64,000 bases of DNA. Origin: Nymphaea colorata (lineage: Eukaryota; Streptophyta; Magnoliopsida; Nymphaeales; Nymphaeaceae). The translations under genes were made by a program, and so were the position numbers. Under the pieces are notes generated by a model. That model worked only from the letters and a program-made list of their open reading frames with translations. It was not told the DNA's origin and did not search any database. This document shows positions 62,327 through 64,000 of the stretch, piece by piece (within the stretch, counting starts at the first letter, position 1; the number at the start of each line of letters is the position of its first letter). The stretch covers positions 24,370,302-24,434,301 of the forward strand of contig NC_045143.1 of assembly GCF_008831285.2 (NCBI RefSeq). The letters run 5' to 3'.

Positions 62327-62489
62327 AGGGGTGGGCATCGGGCTGGGCCGGGCCGGGTCGGCCCGTAGGGCACGAAACCCGGGCCCAGGCCCGATGGGGG
62401 GAAGGGGGAAGAAGGAGAGGGGGAGGAGGTGGAGGGGGGAAGGGGGAAGAAGGAATATGGTGGCTTCCCGGCCCGACGCCCAGGCCTAA
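62327..62489. mobile_element. short GC-rich hAT-like MITE
   Basis: Starts AGGGGTGGGCATCGGGCTGG; the reverse complement of the right end reads TTAGGCCTGGGCGTCGGGCC. Flanks GTTATAGT (62319-62326) and GCTATAGT (62490-62497) form an 8-bp duplication with one change. A purine-rich GGGGGAAG repeat fills the middle. Only 163 bp, no coding. Confidence 0.65.
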
Positions 62490-62504
62490 GCTATAGTCAT
62501 AGAA

Positions 62505-62885
62505 AATGTGTTTTTTTCGAAAAAAAAAAAACGAAAAAAATGATAAATTAACTAGCAGTTTAAAACTTTAAAATCATTTTTTTTGAAAAAAACGTTAAAA
62601 ACGAAAAAAGCACGTTTTTAATGCGTTTTATACGCTTTTTTTTCAGTTTTTTATAATATCTTTTAAGTTTTTTTAGTGTCAAACAATTTTTGTTTCATTT
62701 TCTATTTTTTATTTATTGCAAATCTACTTACCTTTTGATCTTTGTGTTATTATTTTCTTATTTTATTTTTTCTCCATTTATAGTTTTTAAATTTTTTTAA
62801 AAATTTACCGTATTTTTCCTGTATTTTTCTTTACCTGAGAAAACCTTGCCGTTTAAAACTTCGAGACGTTATTTCTGACTATGAT
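62505..62885. repeat. AT-rich CGTTTTT repeat, copy b
   Basis: Long T and A runs with AACG/CGTTTTT motifs, ending CTTGCCGTTTAAAACTTCGAGACGTTATTTCTGAC, whose reverse complement matches 61325 onward. Related wording is in the MITE-like element at 31689-31992. Non-coding. Confidence 0.5.
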
Positions 62886-63570
62886 TTTAACAACCCTTCT
62901 TGAACTAATGATATTACAACTGCAAGTTGAAGAAGAACACAAAATCTAGGAGTCAAAATTGGCTTGATGAAGAATCTACAAATTGAAGTTCAGAAGATAA
63001 AATAAGTCCATGGTCTTCATCAAGTGGTGCTCTTTGACATAGTATTAGTCAATTTCATTGTGCTTTATTTGCTCATGCAAGGTATGATTACTGGCATTAT
63101 GGACGAAACCGATGTTGTAAAAAGCATATCGTAAGTTGTATAGGGCCAGCCAATAGATATTTTGTATTGCACAATATCATAATGTATCATAACAATACCA
63201 TAAAGTTATTTTTTAATTCAAAAAATAGAAAAAATAGAGAAAAATAATATGTTCCTTATAAAAAACATGTTATACAAATGATATGCTTATTATAGCTATG
63301 AAGTTATGATTCATTATTCATGAACATTCGTAATCATAATTCATAACACCATACAATATGATTCTAGGCTTTGAACACATCAAGAAACATAACTAACATG
63401 ATCTATATCACAGACATAGATTCATAAGGAAGTCATAAGGTCCATTAGCCATATAACACATCAAAAAAGCAAGTTTTAATTGTTATGCATTACATTACAA
63501 GATGAACATGAATGAAATGATGAAACTTTTCATGTAAATACAAATAACAATTAAAAGCACTCTTGACTCT
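62886..63570. other. APUM23 intron 5 sequence, nothing recognised
   Basis: AT-rich; no exon of APUM23 and no other gene is seen. Confidence 0.4.
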
Positions 63571-63589
63571 CATTCATAATCTTTATCAT

Positions 63590-63880
63590 CTTCATTCTCA
63601 TCTTAATTTTCATCTTCATTTTCATTTCCATCTTTATCTTCATGAAGTTGAGCATCCTCACCGACATATCCAACAAGCTATCCTTCATTAGCAATTTTTG
63701 TTCCTGTAGTTTCAATGTTGAAGCATTGAAAATCATCATCATCAAATAATTTGGTTGGTTCTTCCTCAATCCATGATTCCAACACATCAAAGTTGTCTAA
63801 GCTAATAGGATCATCAAACTGAGATGTGTGTTTGACTGCTTTCTTGCTGTGTTTTTTGTAATTACCTATATTAAATATTA
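63590..63880 (-). pseudogene. possible C-terminal fragment of a hAT transposase
   Basis: The minus strand from about 63860 reads NYKKHSKKAVKH, DDPISLDNFDVLESWIEEEP and DDDDFQCFNIE before a stop, with an acidic tail repeat of GAAGATGAAAAT. This resembles the tails that follow the dimerisation region of DUF659-type hAT transposases, and the acidic character matches exon 2 of the element at 43277. The rest would lie beyond the right edge. Tentative. Confidence 0.35.
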
Positions 63881-64000
63881 GAAAGTTTGTTCATGTATAT
63901 ATTATAAAGCAAATGGGTGCTACAATACTTAATTACTTATGAAACAACTTTGTAGTTTATATAGGTTGCATTACCTTTGTTTCAACTCATGTTATATCGA

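Noticed and set aside
1-64000. tRNA or rRNA genes, CRISPR arrays, bacterial-type operons
   Set aside because: None seen. The TGGTATCAGAGC sites are primer-binding sites of retroelements, not tRNA genes, and the tandem repeats lack CRISPR spacing.

Overview
The window is plant nuclear DNA. Two genes with plant-type introns and plant orthologues are recognisable, and most of the rest is Copia and hAT-type transposable elements, MITEs and dinucleotide microsatellites. The species cannot be told from the sequence. Element family labels (M, C, A, Y) are my own, and gene names come from recognising protein motifs, not from a search.

Region 1-32,600 is the 3' two thirds of a RAD51C gene (+ strand). 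Six exons (8275-8308, 8386-8456, 8533-8759, 10959-11090, 14641-14707, 32425-32600) join in one reading frame with GT/AG junctions and end at a stop codon. The first, N-terminal exon is not seen and probably lies upstream of position 1. The last intron is 17.7 kb long. It holds a three-level retrotransposon nest: Copia A (24877-29836, -) is cut by Copia C2, whose LTR is in turn cut by an intact Copia Y (19411-24757, +). Y has identical LTRs, a 5-bp target duplication and an uninterrupted polyprotein.

Region 32.6-49.8 kb is intergenic. It holds a second, decayed copy of about 3 kb of RAD51C intron sequence including a dead copy of one exon (33266-36490), a truncated Copia C3 (37981-42621, -) and a complete hAT transposon (43013-46465) with 19-bp perfect terminal repeats, an 8-bp target duplication and a two-exon transposase.

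Region 49,838-64,000 is the 5' part of a Pumilio-repeat gene of the NOP9/APUM23 type (+). Five exons are visible and the rest lies beyond the right edge. Its introns hold a decayed Gypsy reverse-transcriptase remnant, a short hAT-like element (55644-56056), a gag-less Copia M2 (56718-60593) with a perfect ATTTT target duplication, and further MITE-like repeats.

The two host genes are unrelated in pathway: homologous recombination for RAD51C and nucleolar pre-rRNA processing for APUM23. What joins the window is heavy insertion of transposons into introns while exon frames and splice sites stay intact.
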